Source: Stygibacter sp964604155 (GTDB taxonomy: Bacteria > Cloacimonadota > Cloacimonadia > Cloacimonadales > TCS61). From it: a DNA stretch of 64,000 nt. The DNA lies in NCBI GenBank assembly GCA_964604155.1, contig CAZRXY010000101.1, positions 1-64,000 of the forward strand, given 5' to 3'. The notes beneath the pieces were generated by a model. That model saw only the letters and a list, made by a program, of their open reading frames with translations. It was not told where the DNA came from and made no database searches. Position numbers and translations under genes: made by a program. Shown one piece after another: positions 37,163 to 46,648 of the stretch. The first letter of the stretch is position 1, and each line of letters starts with the position of its first letter.

Positions 37163-37703
37163 GAAAAAAAAATCGTTGATACTCGCAGTATCATTATCTG
37201 TATTGCTGTTATTAACAGGTTGCTCTGCCCTGCTTTATTACCGCTGGAAAAGTTTTGAAATTGAGGATTTGGGAATAGAGCTGAAGGTGCCATCTGAGCC
37301 GCGTCATTTTCGCATGGCAGCAGGGACAACTCAGGGAATAGCAGAATTTGAGCAGTGGACAATTACAGATGTAAAAAGCAGTTATCAATTCTATATTGTG
37401 AGTGGGGATCATGAATATGAGGAGATAGATTTATTTATGCAGGCGGAAGTATTAAATGCGGCACCACGTCCGGCTGTAGGATTTATGGTGAAGGCAATAG
37501 AAACCGGAAGCAGGCGATTTGTGCAGGGTGAATTACTGGTTGAAGAACAAAGCTGGTTGCAGGAAGATCGAAGGAGTAGAGCCATTAGCCGAACTTATGT
37601 ATTGCCCGGAAAAATTCTCCAATTGATCTGCGTGTTTCCGTCAGAAGAAACTGATCGGGCTTCAGTATCTTATTTCTTTGATTCCTTCAAGCAGAAGGAT
37701 TAG
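37140..37703 (+). CDS. Putative lipoprotein of the signalling operon
   Basis: A 187-residue predicted lipoprotein (lipobox LLTGC, Cys28) of unknown function. GGAG 7 bases upstream supports the ATG at 37140, inside the end of the HD-GYP gene (23-base overlap). The mature part is a mixed alpha/beta domain (ELKVPSEPRHFRMA, FYIVSGDHEYEE, ISRTYVLPGKILQLICVFPS). The pattern resembles PsbP/DUF1795-like proteins, but I cannot confirm that. Confidence 0.65.
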   Translation: MRIMNLSKKKKSLILAVSLSVLLLLTGCSALLYYRWKSFEIEDLGIELKVPSEPRHFRMAAGTTQGIAEFEQWTITDVKSSYQFYIVSGDHEYEEIDLFMQAEVLNAAPRPAVGFMVKAIETGSRRFVQGELLVEEQSWLQEDRRSRAISRTYVLPGKILQLICVFPSEETDRASVSYFFDSFKQKD

Positions 37704-37739
37704 GTAAATAATCCGGGAAAAATGATAAAAGGGTTAATT

Positions 37740-38126
37740 ATGAATAGAACTATGTTATTTATGCTGGTAATCGGAGTATTGATTTTTGCCGGCTGCCGCG
37801 AGACAGATGAAAATCGGGAGTACTATCTTAGAGGCTTGCGTGCAGAGCAGAATATGCAATATGAAGATGCTATCACTCATTATGCCAAGGCACTCACCTT
37901 TGATCTTCAGGATGAATTAACCTGGCATGCCAAGGGCAGGTGTCATCTGTTACTGGCGATGTCCAGTTATTTTCTATTTGAAGAAAGTGAGAATCGAAAT
38001 TTGCAGATCGAAGGTAACCTAAGCAAAGCGGGAGATTGTTTTCGCCGGGCTGAGCAATGGGGCTACACTACCTCAATAAAGACGGATACTCTGTTCATCA
38101 AGCTTCAGGAAAAGTTCAGCAATTGA
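37740..38126 (+). CDS. Small TPR lipoprotein
   Basis: A 128-residue lipoprotein from the ATG at 37740, which has AAGGG upstream; the ATG at 37722 would add six residues. The lipobox is IFAGC. The mature part has tetratricopeptide-like helices (YYLRGLRAEQNMQYEDAITH, YAKALTFDLQDELTWHAKGR). Function unknown. It follows the previous lipoprotein gene closely and is likely co-transcribed. Confidence 0.6.
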   Translation: MNRTMLFMLVIGVLIFAGCRETDENREYYLRGLRAEQNMQYEDAITHYAKALTFDLQDELTWHAKGRCHLLLAMSSYFLFEESENRNLQIEGNLSKAGDCFRRAEQWGYTTSIKTDTLFIKLQEKFSN

Positions 38127-38169
38127 AGATAAAAATTCCAGCAAAGGAATTCTCAGGGAAGAAATTCTT

Positions 38170-38676
38170 ATGATTCATTTATACACGGGTAACGGCAAGG
38201 GAAAGACCACCAGTGCAATGGGGCTTATTTTACGTGCGCTGGGGCATAAAAAGCAGGTATGCCTGATCCAGTTTATGAAAGGGGACTGGCAATATGGAGA
38301 GATACAGAGCCTTCAGAAACTGGAGGGAATTGATATCTTTAAATATGGCACAACGGAATTTGTGGATGCAAAATCCCCGGGCAAAATAGATATCAGTGAA
38401 GCAGCAGCCGGCTGGCGGAAAGCTGTGGAAGTGATCAAATCCGGGAGATATCAATTAGTGGTTCTTGATGAGATAAATGTAGCCGTGTATATGGGGCTTC
38501 TAAATTTATCGGAACAACTGGATTTAATGGGAATGGCTGCAGATTGTGAACTGGTGATGACTGGCAGATATGCGGCATTAGAAGTGATAGAACGGGCGGA
38601 CCTGGTTACTGAGATGCGGCAGATAAAGCATTATTATGATAAGGGGATAACCAGTCGCGAAGGCATAGAATATTAA
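38170..38676 (+). CDS. cobO: Cob(I)yrinic acid a,c-diamide adenosyltransferase
   Basis: A 168-residue cytosolic enzyme of the CobA/CobO/BtuR family, which attaches the adenosyl group of ATP to the cobalt of corrinoids. The P-loop GNGKGKTTSAMG starts at residue 7; LIQFMKG, VVLDEINVA and the C-terminal TGR block are family features. Length is normal for a form without the extended N-terminus. No other cobalamin gene is near, so it may serve salvage of imported corrinoid. Its stop overlaps the lpxK start by one base. Confidence 0.92.
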   Translation: MIHLYTGNGKGKTTSAMGLILRALGHKKQVCLIQFMKGDWQYGEIQSLQKLEGIDIFKYGTTEFVDAKSPGKIDISEAAAGWRKAVEVIKSGRYQLVVLDEINVAVYMGLLNLSEQLDLMGMAADCELVMTGRYAALEVIERADLVTEMRQIKHYYDKGITSREGIEY

Positions 38677-39704
38677 TGCTCGCTCAGAGATTTATCCAGC
38701 GGCACCTGCATAATATCACACCAGTCTCACTTCTGCTGTACCCCTTTTCATTAATCTGGGGATTGATACAAAAGGTTCGCCGTACGTGGTGGCGTTATCA
38801 TCCGGGTGAGAGAGCAGAAGTAAGGGTGATATCTGTGGGCAATATCACAGCGGGAGGCAGTGGGAAAACCCCATTTACAATATATCTGGCAGAATATCTA
38901 CGGGCAAAAGGCAAACGGATTGCAGTTTCTCACAGGGGGTATAAAGGAGATTATGAGAATGAGGCGAGGATCATAAGCACACGGGAAGTGATTTTGCCGG
39001 AAGCTGCCAGTGCAGGAGATGAAGCCCGGCTTCTGGCAGAGAGTCTGCAGGGTATTCCGGTGTGTACCGGTAAAAAACGGGTACGGGCGATAGAGCTCTT
39101 AATGAAGTGCTATCCCGATCTGGAGATTGTTATTCTGGATGACAGCTATCAGCATTTCAAGGTGGTGCATGATATAGATATTGTGATTTTTAAATTACCA
39201 GCCCCCATAGGCAACGGGTTTTTGCATCCTGCCGGTATTTTGCGAGAGCCGCTGTCTGCTTTGAAGGACGCAGATTTGATTATAATTAACGGCAGAGGTG
39301 AGATACCGGATTTTTTGCACAAGTATCACGATAAAATCTGTCAGGGCGAATATGTGCTGGAAGATTTTTTTCTGAATGGCGCGGAAGTGATTAAGCTAAG
39401 CACCCTGCAATCAGCGAAAATTGGTTTGATTTCAGGCATAGCTAATCCTGCGGGACTGGAAGACACACTCAGCAGTCTGGGGTTTATCTGGGAATTTCAT
39501 TGTAAATTTCCCGATCACTACCATTATAAGCGAAAGCAGGACGTATCGGCTATAGAAAAGGAGATTGCTATCCATCAGGTAGAATATCTGGTGACTACTG
39601 AAAAGGATTATACAAAGCTGAAAGATATGAAGATATCTATACCCGTAGCTGTGATAAAGATAAGATTTAACCTTGTTAGCGGGAGATTATCGGATATTGT
39701 GTGA
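38676..39704 (+). CDS. lpxK: Tetraacyldisaccharide 4'-kinase
   Basis: A 342-residue inner-membrane-associated kinase that phosphorylates the lipid A precursor at the 4' position. The N-terminal hydrophobic helix is at about 18-32, and the P-loop GNITAGGSGKTPF at 55-67. SHRGYKG, GDEARLLAE and LDDSYQH (usually LDDGFQH) are family motifs. Presence of LpxK implies lipid A and therefore a lipopolysaccharide-type outer membrane. Coupled to cobO; converges on polA with 31 bases between. Confidence 0.92.
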   Translation: MLAQRFIQRHLHNITPVSLLLYPFSLIWGLIQKVRRTWWRYHPGERAEVRVISVGNITAGGSGKTPFTIYLAEYLRAKGKRIAVSHRGYKGDYENEARIISTREVILPEAASAGDEARLLAESLQGIPVCTGKKRVRAIELLMKCYPDLEIVILDDSYQHFKVVHDIDIVIFKLPAPIGNGFLHPAGILREPLSALKDADLIIINGRGEIPDFLHKYHDKICQGEYVLEDFFLNGAEVIKLSTLQSAKIGLISGIANPAGLEDTLSSLGFIWEFHCKFPDHYHYKRKQDVSAIEKEIAIHQVEYLVTTEKDYTKLKDMKISIPVAVIKIRFNLVSGRLSDIV

Positions 39705-39735
39705 TATATCATCGGTTAGAAGCTTATCGGAAAAT

Positions 39736-42447
39736 TTAGTGGGCTTCAAACCAGTTTGAGCCACTCTCGATTTCAATTTTTAGCGGAACGATGCCTTGGA
39801 ATTCCTGAGGCAATGCAGATTCCATAACTTCTTTGATCAATTTTTTGGCATCGTCAAGAGCTTCATCTTTTATCTCAAAAACCAGCTCATCATGAACCTG
39901 GATCAGCATTTTGATATCAGGTTTATCCGCCAGCAATTTATGAAGTCTGTTCATGGCAATTTTGATGATGTCGGCAGCGCTGCCCTGCACGGGCATATTA
40001 ACGGCGATTCTTTGAGCAGCCTCCCTGAATTGACGATTTTTACTGACAATATCAGGAAGATCAAGCTTTCTGCCCAGTATTGTCTCAACGTAACCTTTTT
40101 GGGCGGCAGTTTCCAGGTGATCATCTATAAATTTACGCACGCTGGGGAAGTTCTGAAAATAGTCGTCGATAAATTTTTGTGCTTCCTTGCGAGAGATAGA
40201 GAGTTCATTTGAGATGCGAAAGGCACCCATACCGTAGAGCAAGCCAAAATTGATCACTTTGGCATAACGCCTCTGGTCTTTGGTAACTTCGCCTTCCGGT
40301 ATTTTATAGATAAGGCTGGCGGTTTTCCTGTGAATATCTTTATCAGCTTTAAAGGTATTGATCAGAGTTTCATCTTTGGTAAGAATAGCAAAAACACGTA
40401 ATTCTATCTGGGAATAATCTGCAGAAACTATAGACCAGCCATCGTATTGGGGACAAAAAGCCTTGCGTACTTCTTTGCCGAGTTTTGTACGGATAGGAAT
40501 ATTCTGCAGATTAGGATTGGACGAGGAGAGCCTGCCAGTGGAGGCAATAGTCTGATTAAAAGATGAGTGTATTCTGCCGGTGCGGGGATTAATGAGGACG
40601 GGCAGGGCATCTATATATGTGCTCAGAAGCTTATTTAAGAGGCGGTAATCCAGAACAAGCCGGGCAATTTCATGATCGGGTGCCAGTTTTTCCAGCACAC
40701 TTTGATCGGTAGAATAGCCGGTTTTAGTCTTTTTTACCGGAGGGATATTTAGTTTTTCAAAGAGGATATTTCCGAGTTGCTGGGTGGAATTAAGATTAAA
40801 TTGCACTCCGGCGATATTATATATATCAATATTAATCTTTCCAATGGTTTGCTGCACCTGCTTAGAGAGTTTTCGCAGGAAAGATTTATCAAGGAATACA
40901 CCCTGGCGTTCCATTTCTGCTAAGGTAAAAATGAGAGGGGTTTCCACTTCATAAAGCAGTTCTATCAAGCCGTTTTTTGCTAATTCACTATTTAAATAAT
41001 CATAGAGCCTGCAGGTGATCCAGGCATCCTCTGCCGAGTATCGGCAGGCAGAAGCGGTATTCACCAGATCAAAGGTGATCTGTTTTTTCCCTTTACCTAT
41101 AAGGTCGCTGATAGGTATCATAGTGTGATTATAATATTTCTTGGCACAGTGATCAAGGCTGTGCCTTTCTGTGGGTTGCAGCAGATAATCTGCGATCATG
41201 GTGTCAAATACGGAATTATCGAGTTGCCAGCCGGCTTCAGTGAGCACCAGATAGTCATACTTATAGTTATGAGCAATCAGTAATTTTCCCTTAAGAGCTT
41301 TTTGCAATTCGTTTTTCACCAGATCGTGATTAAGATTGTCAGCCATTTGGTGTGCGAGAGGCAGATAGTATGCCTTATCAGTAGCATAGCAGAGAGAAAT
41401 CCCAACCAGTTCTGCCAGAAGCGGGTCAGTTGAGGTGGTTTCTGTATCAATTGCCAGATATTCAGCGTTTTTAAAATCAGACAGTAATTGATAAAAATCT
41501 GCTGTATTATCGATTAAAATAGCAGAAAACGGTGCTTTTTCGCCGTTATTATCCTCCTCCTCATCTATGAAACTAAAAATATCCTGTTCTTCCTGAGGCT
41601 TTATTCTATTGATCAGTGTCCGCAATTCGTATTTTCCCAGAAGTTTGATAGTATTTTGAAGATTAGCGGCAGAAAATTTCAGATTGTTTAATTCAATATC
41701 AAGAGGCAGGTCACGAACAATTTCTGCGAGTCTACGGGAGAGATAAGCCTCGTTTTTATGCTCTGCGAGCTTCTTTTGGGTGCTCGCGGAGCTGATATCT
41801 GCAAGATGCTTATAGATATTATCCAGGCTGCCATAATCATTTAGTAATTTCTCAGCGCCCTTGGGGCCCAGCCCTTTCACGCCCGGGATATTATCCGCAC
41901 TGTCTCCACAGATAGCCAGGTAATCTATAAATTGCTCAGGAGTGATGCCATACTTCTCTATCACTTTATCGCGGTCGGTCACAATTTCCTTTTTGGGATC
42001 ATAAAGTACTACGCTGTCATCCACGATCTGACAGAAATCTTTGTCACCGGTTACTATCACTATATCAAGAATATTTTTAAATTTCAGGGCAGCGGAGACT
42101 AATACGTCATCAGCCTCAAATCCGGGTATACTGATTTCATGTACACCAGCCAGCTCAAAGAACTGCCTGATAGGCTCAAGCTGATCTATCATTTCCGGCG
42201 GAGCAGGGGGGCGGTTCAATTTATAATTTTCATCCAGATCATGCCGGAAGGTTTTCTCCTTCTGGTCAAAGGAAATTAGAAGATATTCGGGATTATAACG
42301 TTGAATAAATGAGAGGAACATGTTATAAGTGCCGAACATTGCGCTGGTATTTATCCCTTTTGTGGTATAGAGCGGATTGCGGATGAAGGCATAATATGCT
42401 CTATAAATCAAAGCAGTGCCGTCTAAGAGAAAAAGCTTTTTCTTCAT
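39736..42447 (-). CDS. polA: DNA polymerase I
   Basis: A 903-residue DNA repair and replication polymerase. The 5'-3' exonuclease domain covers about 1-270 (GFEADDVL, TGDKDFCQIV, GDSADNIPGVKG). The 3'-5' proofreading domain covers about 310-490 and keeps its acidic residues (AIDTETTST, HNYKYDY, YSAEDAW), so proofreading should be active, unlike in some Firmicutes and Thermus enzymes. The polymerase domain has SADYSQIELRV, the O-helix RRYAKVINFGLLYGMG and VHDELVFEI. Full length. Confidence 0.97.
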   Translation of the reverse strand: MKKKLFLLDGTALIYRAYYAFIRNPLYTTKGINTSAMFGTYNMFLSFIQRYNPEYLLISFDQKEKTFRHDLDENYKLNRPPAPPEMIDQLEPIRQFFELAGVHEISIPGFEADDVLVSAALKFKNILDIVIVTGDKDFCQIVDDSVVLYDPKKEIVTDRDKVIEKYGITPEQFIDYLAICGDSADNIPGVKGLGPKGAEKLLNDYGSLDNIYKHLADISSASTQKKLAEHKNEAYLSRRLAEIVRDLPLDIELNNLKFSAANLQNTIKLLGKYELRTLINRIKPQEEQDIFSFIDEEEDNNGEKAPFSAILIDNTADFYQLLSDFKNAEYLAIDTETTSTDPLLAELVGISLCYATDKAYYLPLAHQMADNLNHDLVKNELQKALKGKLLIAHNYKYDYLVLTEAGWQLDNSVFDTMIADYLLQPTERHSLDHCAKKYYNHTMIPISDLIGKGKKQITFDLVNTASACRYSAEDAWITCRLYDYLNSELAKNGLIELLYEVETPLIFTLAEMERQGVFLDKSFLRKLSKQVQQTIGKINIDIYNIAGVQFNLNSTQQLGNILFEKLNIPPVKKTKTGYSTDQSVLEKLAPDHEIARLVLDYRLLNKLLSTYIDALPVLINPRTGRIHSSFNQTIASTGRLSSSNPNLQNIPIRTKLGKEVRKAFCPQYDGWSIVSADYSQIELRVFAILTKDETLINTFKADKDIHRKTASLIYKIPEGEVTKDQRRYAKVINFGLLYGMGAFRISNELSISRKEAQKFIDDYFQNFPSVRKFIDDHLETAAQKGYVETILGRKLDLPDIVSKNRQFREAAQRIAVNMPVQGSAADIIKIAMNRLHKLLADKPDIKMLIQVHDELVFEIKDEALDDAKKLIKEVMESALPQEFQGIVPLKIEIESGSNWFEAH

Positions 42448-42552
42448 TATTGCTCCTTGACATTTGCTGCTTATCTTTAATTAGTTTTCATTTCTGTAAA
42501 GGAAAAATCTTTTTTTCTTTACTTCCACAGCGGGTAATAAGATTCTTTGATC

Positions 42553-43647
42553 ATGTTAATATTGATGGCAGGTATAATAATATCAGGGATATGTGCCCTG
42601 AAAACCGGCAGTGAGATATCGCTGGAAAATACGATCTCTCAGATGATTGTGATAGGATTTCATGGTGATGATCTGTCAAAAAATCCTGAATTCAAATCGG
42701 ATTTATGCCAGTATGGTGTGGGCGGAGTGATTTTATATAATCGCGATTCTCAACCTGAGAAGAGCAATATCACCTCGAAGGAACAGGTTCTCCACCTCAC
42801 AGGGCAGATCCGGGCTTCTCGCAGCCTGCCGCCTTTGATAGCGGTGGATCAGGAGGGTGGTGACGTTGCCAGGCTTAAAGAAAAACATGGTTTCCAGACT
42901 ATTATGTCTGCCCGTGAAATTGGCAGGCTTGATAATGAAGCTGAGTCTTTTCTCTGGGCGGAAGCTATTGCAAGTGATCTTTGTTCTGCAGGCATTGATC
43001 TTAATCTTGCTCCGGTTGTTGATCTTAGTATTAATCCGCAATCACCGGGTCTGGGTAAATCCGGCAGGTGCTTTTCTGATGATCCCTCGGTAGTAACGCA
43101 GCAGACGAAAATCTTTTGCACGGTAATGAATTCGCACTGGATACACTGCTGCCTGAAACATTTTCCCGGGCACGGATCAGCGGTTACAGACAGTCACTTT
43201 TCTACCTCGGATATCACAGCTACCTGGAGGGATAAGGAACTATTACCCTATAAAGCGATGATAGCAGTGGGATATAGCGATCTCATCATGGTAAGCCACG
43301 TGCAAAATGGATTTTTAGATAACGAACACCCGGCATCGCTTAGCAAAAAAGTGGTAGATGGTCTGCTGCGGGAAAGATTAGGCTGGCAGGGTGTGGTTAT
43401 TACAGATGATCTGCAAATGAAGGCTGTCAGCATCAAATATTCATTAAAGGAGCGGATAAGGCTGGCTATTCTGGCGGGTAATGATCTGCTACTTTTTGGA
43501 AATAGCGGTTTCAGCGAAAATATTGGTATCAGGCAAATTGTGGAAATCATAAAAAACCTGCTAACTGAAGGACAAATTTCCATTTCCTCTATCTGGCGTT
43601 CCCTTGAAAGAATACGGAGATTGAAAGCCAAATTTATTGACAACTGA
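42553..43647 (+). CDS. Exported glycoside hydrolase family 3 protein (NagZ-like)
   Basis: A 364-residue hydrolase from the ATG at 42553 (a TTG at 42547 adds two residues). The N-terminal hydrophobic segment (about 1-15) looks like a signal peptide. Residues 99-103 are DQEGG, KHFPGHG lies at 202-208, and the nucleophile Asp is in VVITDDLQM (about 285). This is the beta-N-acetylhexosaminidase/NagZ subgroup, whose catalytic His sits in the KHFPGHG loop region. Being exported it may act on peptidoglycan fragments or on other beta-glycosides in the periplasm. Divergent from polA; the ABC permease genes follow at once. Confidence 0.87.
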   Translation: MLILMAGIIISGICALKTGSEISLENTISQMIVIGFHGDDLSKNPEFKSDLCQYGVGGVILYNRDSQPEKSNITSKEQVLHLTGQIRASRSLPPLIAVDQEGGDVARLKEKHGFQTIMSAREIGRLDNEAESFLWAEAIASDLCSAGIDLNLAPVVDLSINPQSPGLGKSGRCFSDDPSVVTQQTKIFCTVMNSHWIHCCLKHFPGHGSAVTDSHFSTSDITATWRDKELLPYKAMIAVGYSDLIMVSHVQNGFLDNEHPASLSKKVVDGLLRERLGWQGVVITDDLQMKAVSIKYSLKERIRLAILAGNDLLLFGNSGFSENIGIRQIVEIIKNLLTEGQISISSIWRSLERIRRLKAKFIDN

Positions 43648-43684
43648 CGGGCATACATCGTTTTTTACTGTCGAGAGAGGTAAT

Positions 43685-44617
43685 ATGTCAAAGAAAAGAG
43701 ATTTTTATCCATATTTATATCTTTTACCAGCGCTGCTGATCGTAGTAGTGTTTAGGCTGCTACCCATTGTGCTTTCATTTCTGGTGAGCTTTTTTGAATG
43801 GGATATTAATGGAGCTGGAGATTTTATCGGGTTCAAGAATTATACCCGTCTTCTAACCGATGGCGGGTTTTGGCAATCCATGCTCAATACTTTCTATCTG
43901 GTAATCTTTGTCGTCCCGCTTAGCTTGTTTCTCTCTCTGATCTTTGCCAATTTCTTAAATAGTATCACAAAACTGCGAACCTTTTTCAGAACGGTTTATT
44001 ATATTCCCACCGTAACATCCATGGTGGCAGTATCTATTGTCTGGAAAATAATTTTTAATCAGCAGAATGGATTAATGAACTATTTACTAAGTTTTGCAGG
44101 GATAGCTCCATTGGGCTGGCTGGCAGAGAGCCGGGGAATATTCCAATTGATATTTGGTGAAGGATTGCCTGCCTGGGCAGGAGGACCCTCGCTGGCTCTT
44201 TTTTCTATAATTATACTGACAGTATGGAAGGGCCTGGGATATAATACAATAATCTATCTGGCAGGATTACAGAATATTCCGGAGACTTATTATGAGGCAG
44301 CATCTATAGATGGAGCCAGCAAATTCACCAAATTCTTTAAGATCACTTTGCCGCTGGTTTCGCCTACTTCTTTTTATGTGCTCATGATGACTACAATCAC
44401 CACCTTCCAGGTGTTCTCACAAATTTATCTGATGACAGGACCTCCGGTGGGTGGACCTCTTGGAACCACTAAAGTGATCGTATATTACCTCTTTGAGCAA
44501 GGTTTTGGTGAAAGCCAGAATCTCAGCTATGCCAGTGCAATAGCTCTGGTAGTATTCTTCATTATTCTCAGCCTCACGCTGTTTCAGCGGCGACTGGAAA
44601 AAAAGGTTCATTATTAA
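43685..44617 (+). CDS. Sugar ABC transporter permease, MalF/UgpA type
   Basis: A 310-residue inner-membrane permease of the carbohydrate uptake-1 family with six helices. I chose the ATG at 43685, which has AGAGG upstream, rather than an in-frame start at 43637 inside the GH3 gene. The EAA loop that contacts the ATPase reads EAASIDGASKFTKFFKITLP. It pairs with the next gene as the heteromeric membrane channel. No binding protein or ATPase gene is in this neighbourhood. Confidence 0.92.
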   Translation: MSKKRDFYPYLYLLPALLIVVVFRLLPIVLSFLVSFFEWDINGAGDFIGFKNYTRLLTDGGFWQSMLNTFYLVIFVVPLSLFLSLIFANFLNSITKLRTFFRTVYYIPTVTSMVAVSIVWKIIFNQQNGLMNYLLSFAGIAPLGWLAESRGIFQLIFGEGLPAWAGGPSLALFSIIILTVWKGLGYNTIIYLAGLQNIPETYYEAASIDGASKFTKFFKITLPLVSPTSFYVLMMTTITTFQVFSQIYLMTGPPVGGPLGTTKVIVYYLFEQGFGESQNLSYASAIALVVFFIILSLTLFQRRLEKKVHY

Positions 44618-44629
44618 TTTGGGGTATAA

Positions 44630-45616
44630 ATGAAAGATAAAAAATTATTTACTTACCTGATTCTCTCGCTCTGCGGCATTTTTCTGATCATGCCTTTTGC
44701 CTGGATGCTGTCAACCTCTCTGAAATCGCAAACAGAGATTAATAAAGGTAATAATGGCTTTATTCCCTATGTAGAGGCACATTATCTTGATACAGAAGCA
44801 GTAGATGAACCGCTTAGATGCAAAATCCTGAAACCCGCCGATAATGACAGCCTCTGGGTGAATGTGTTTAGTGAAGACGGGGCTATCATTAGTTCTTACC
44901 TCAAAGTTGCTGCCTCTCAGGTAACTTATAAAAAAAGTATTAAATTCTTATTCTCAAACTTTCTGGAAGCCTGGAACAAAGTGCCATTCGGCAGATACTT
45001 TCTTAATACTATTATTGTGAGCGGTTCCTGTGTTTTAGGTGTGATTTTTACGGGCTGTCTCGCTGCTTACGCCTTTGCTCGTATGAAATTCTGGGGAAAA
45101 GAATTAATATTCTATCTCTTTATCTCGATGATGATGGTGCCGCAGCCGGTTTATATTATCCCTTCCTATATTCTGCTTCATAATCTCGGCTGGCTGGATA
45201 CCTATTATGCCCTCATTGTTCCCTGGCTGGCAAATATTTTCACAATATTTCTGCTCAGGCAGCAATTTAAATCACTGCCTCAAGAACTTTTCGATGCCGC
45301 CTCCATCGATGGCTGCAGCAGATTTTCTGCCTTGTGGTATATTGTGCTGCCATTATCGAAAGGCGTTATCGCTACGGCAGCAATTTTTGCCTTTATCGGT
45401 TCATGGAACAGCTTTATGTGGCCGCTTGTAATGATAGACAGACCAGAGCTGAGAGTTCTCCAGGTGGGGCTTTCTTACTTCTCAGCAGAAGCCAGTTCAC
45501 AAACTGCCCTGCTTATGGCTGCCTCCACTTTTAGTATCCTGCCACTTGTGCTGCTCTTCCTGGTTGCTCAAAAACAAATAATGGCATCATTTGTCTCCAG
45601 CGGGTTAAAAGGATAA
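44630..45616 (+). CDS. Sugar ABC transporter permease, MalG/UgpE type, with an insertion
   Basis: A 328-residue permease, the partner of the preceding MalF-like gene. The EAA loop reads DAASIDGCSRFSALWYIVLP. Between the first helix (about 7-30) and the usual FLEAWNKVPFGRYFLNT segment (about 111-127) there is an insertion of roughly 55-65 residues (about 42-105), including LRCKILKPADNDSLWVNVFS. It should lie in the periplasm and could contact the binding protein. Some MalG-like proteins carry such inserts, but this is longer than usual. Confidence 0.9.
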   Translation: MKDKKLFTYLILSLCGIFLIMPFAWMLSTSLKSQTEINKGNNGFIPYVEAHYLDTEAVDEPLRCKILKPADNDSLWVNVFSEDGAIISSYLKVAASQVTYKKSIKFLFSNFLEAWNKVPFGRYFLNTIIVSGSCVLGVIFTGCLAAYAFARMKFWGKELIFYLFISMMMVPQPVYIIPSYILLHNLGWLDTYYALIVPWLANIFTIFLLRQQFKSLPQELFDAASIDGCSRFSALWYIVLPLSKGVIATAAIFAFIGSWNSFMWPLVMIDRPELRVLQVGLSYFSAEASSQTALLMAASTFSILPLVLLFLVAQKQIMASFVSSGLKG

Positions 45617-45621
45617 TTTTC

Positions 45622-45650
45622 TTGACTTTTTTGCCTCTTATGGATTTATA
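45622..45650 (+). promoter_or_regulatory. Putative promoter for the small secreted protein gene
   Basis: TTGACT at 45622-45627 and TTTATA at 45645-45650 with 17 bases between, about 27 bases before the ATG at 45677. Weak evidence. Confidence 0.25.
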
Positions 45651-45676
45651 AATCACAAAAATGATGGATTGAGATT

Positions 45677-46081
45677 ATGATAAATATCAGTTATATAAAA
45701 TATTTTGTTTGCCTCCTGGTTCTGGTGGCGGCTACTGGGGTGCTTTGCCATGAACCCACAGATATGGATGTTAAATACAGCGCCATTAGCGGAAATCTTA
45801 CAATAACGATATATCATAAAGTGAATTCTACTTCGATCCATTATATAAACCTAATTGAGATTTACCTGAACAGAAAGGGTATAGAGATGCAAGACAAGCT
45901 GATCATATCACAAAAATTCTTCAGCCAGCCCATTAGAAATGAACAAAGGGCTCATTATCTTATAAAAGACCTGAATCCCGGGGATGTTATAAAAATAAAT
46001 GCCTATTGTAACCTGTTCGGGCAGATAGAAAAAACCCTGCAAATCAGTGACGAAAACTGGCAGGAAGATACTGAATACTAA
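45677..46081 (+). CDS. Small exported protein, predicted beta-sandwich
   Basis: A 134-residue protein with a signal peptide (about residues 1-24, cleaved near VLCHEP). The mature part is about 110 residues with alternating strands: ITIYHKVNSTSIHYINLIEI, then FFSQPIRNEQRAHYLIKDL, then DVIKINAYCNLFGQIEKTL. The layout resembles the desulfoferrodoxin/SoxZ-like immunoglobulin-type folds, but no catalytic residues are evident. Function unknown. Confidence 0.6.
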   Translation: MINISYIKYFVCLLVLVAATGVLCHEPTDMDVKYSAISGNLTITIYHKVNSTSIHYINLIEIYLNRKGIEMQDKLIISQKFFSQPIRNEQRAHYLIKDLNPGDVIKINAYCNLFGQIEKTLQISDENWQEDTEY

Positions 46082-46215
46082 TCAACCCGCTCCAAATTTA
46101 TCACTATTCATAAAAACTTTTTATTGTGAAAATGAACTTTGTTTACAGTTATGTACCTTTAGTGAACTGTCTATTTCGTTTACTGGTCTGTCACTGTGTT
46201 GTCATAAAAAAGGGT

Positions 46216-46244
46216 GGACCTGCCTGAGGGAGGTAGGCAGGTCC
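46216..46244. repeat. Palindromic hairpin, REP-like
   Basis: GGACCTGCCT (46216-46225) and AGGCAGGTCC (46235-46244) form a perfect 10-pair stem around a 9-base loop. It is GC-rich in an AT-rich setting and has no T-run, so it looks like a mobile palindromic repeat, not a terminator. No second copy was noticed in this window. Confidence 0.7.
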
Positions 46245-46275
46245 TTGGGTGTATGAGGAGGGGTTTTTAAAAAAA

Positions 46276-46483
46276 ACTATTTATAATTGCCGCAGCTTTG
46301 GCATTGCTGATCTGGCTGCAGCCCTTTATGTCCTTTACACTAAGTGCTAATTTCAGTTCCCCGCTGATTACTGAAGAACTTTGCCGGCAGGCTGATCTTA
46401 AGTCCGCTGTCAACAAAGCTAACACTTTTTACTTCCACACTATTCTTTATCTATATACTAATGCACATAGTGTTCCACACTGA
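46276..46483 (+). pseudogene. Possible remnant of a secreted-protein gene
   Basis: A frame beginning right after a TAA reads KKLFIIAAALALLIWLQPFM, a textbook signal peptide without its start codon, with GAGGAGGGG 15-20 bases upstream where a ribosome binding site would be. It runs about 65 codons to a stop at 46481-46483. The likely story is loss of the ATG and of the rest of the gene. A chance ORF is the alternative; a TTG or ATG further in could start a short peptide. Confidence 0.3.
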
Positions 46484-46648
46484 TAAATATCTATATTTTT
46501 TATGAAATATTATTTACCAGACAGAGATATTCTGCAAACAATGCGATATCAGGCATTAATAACAATCTAAATAGTAATTAATTAACAGTTATAAAAGAAA
46601 AGTATGTTGTAAGGTAATTGTATAAAAAAAGGGAGTTGCAGAGATCAA

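Larger units (their letters stand above)
46082..46648. other. 567-base region with palindrome and a possible gene remnant
   Basis: Holds the palindrome at 46216-46244 and the decayed reading frame at 46276-46483, both listed separately. The rest is AT-rich and without recognised features. Confidence 0.5.
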
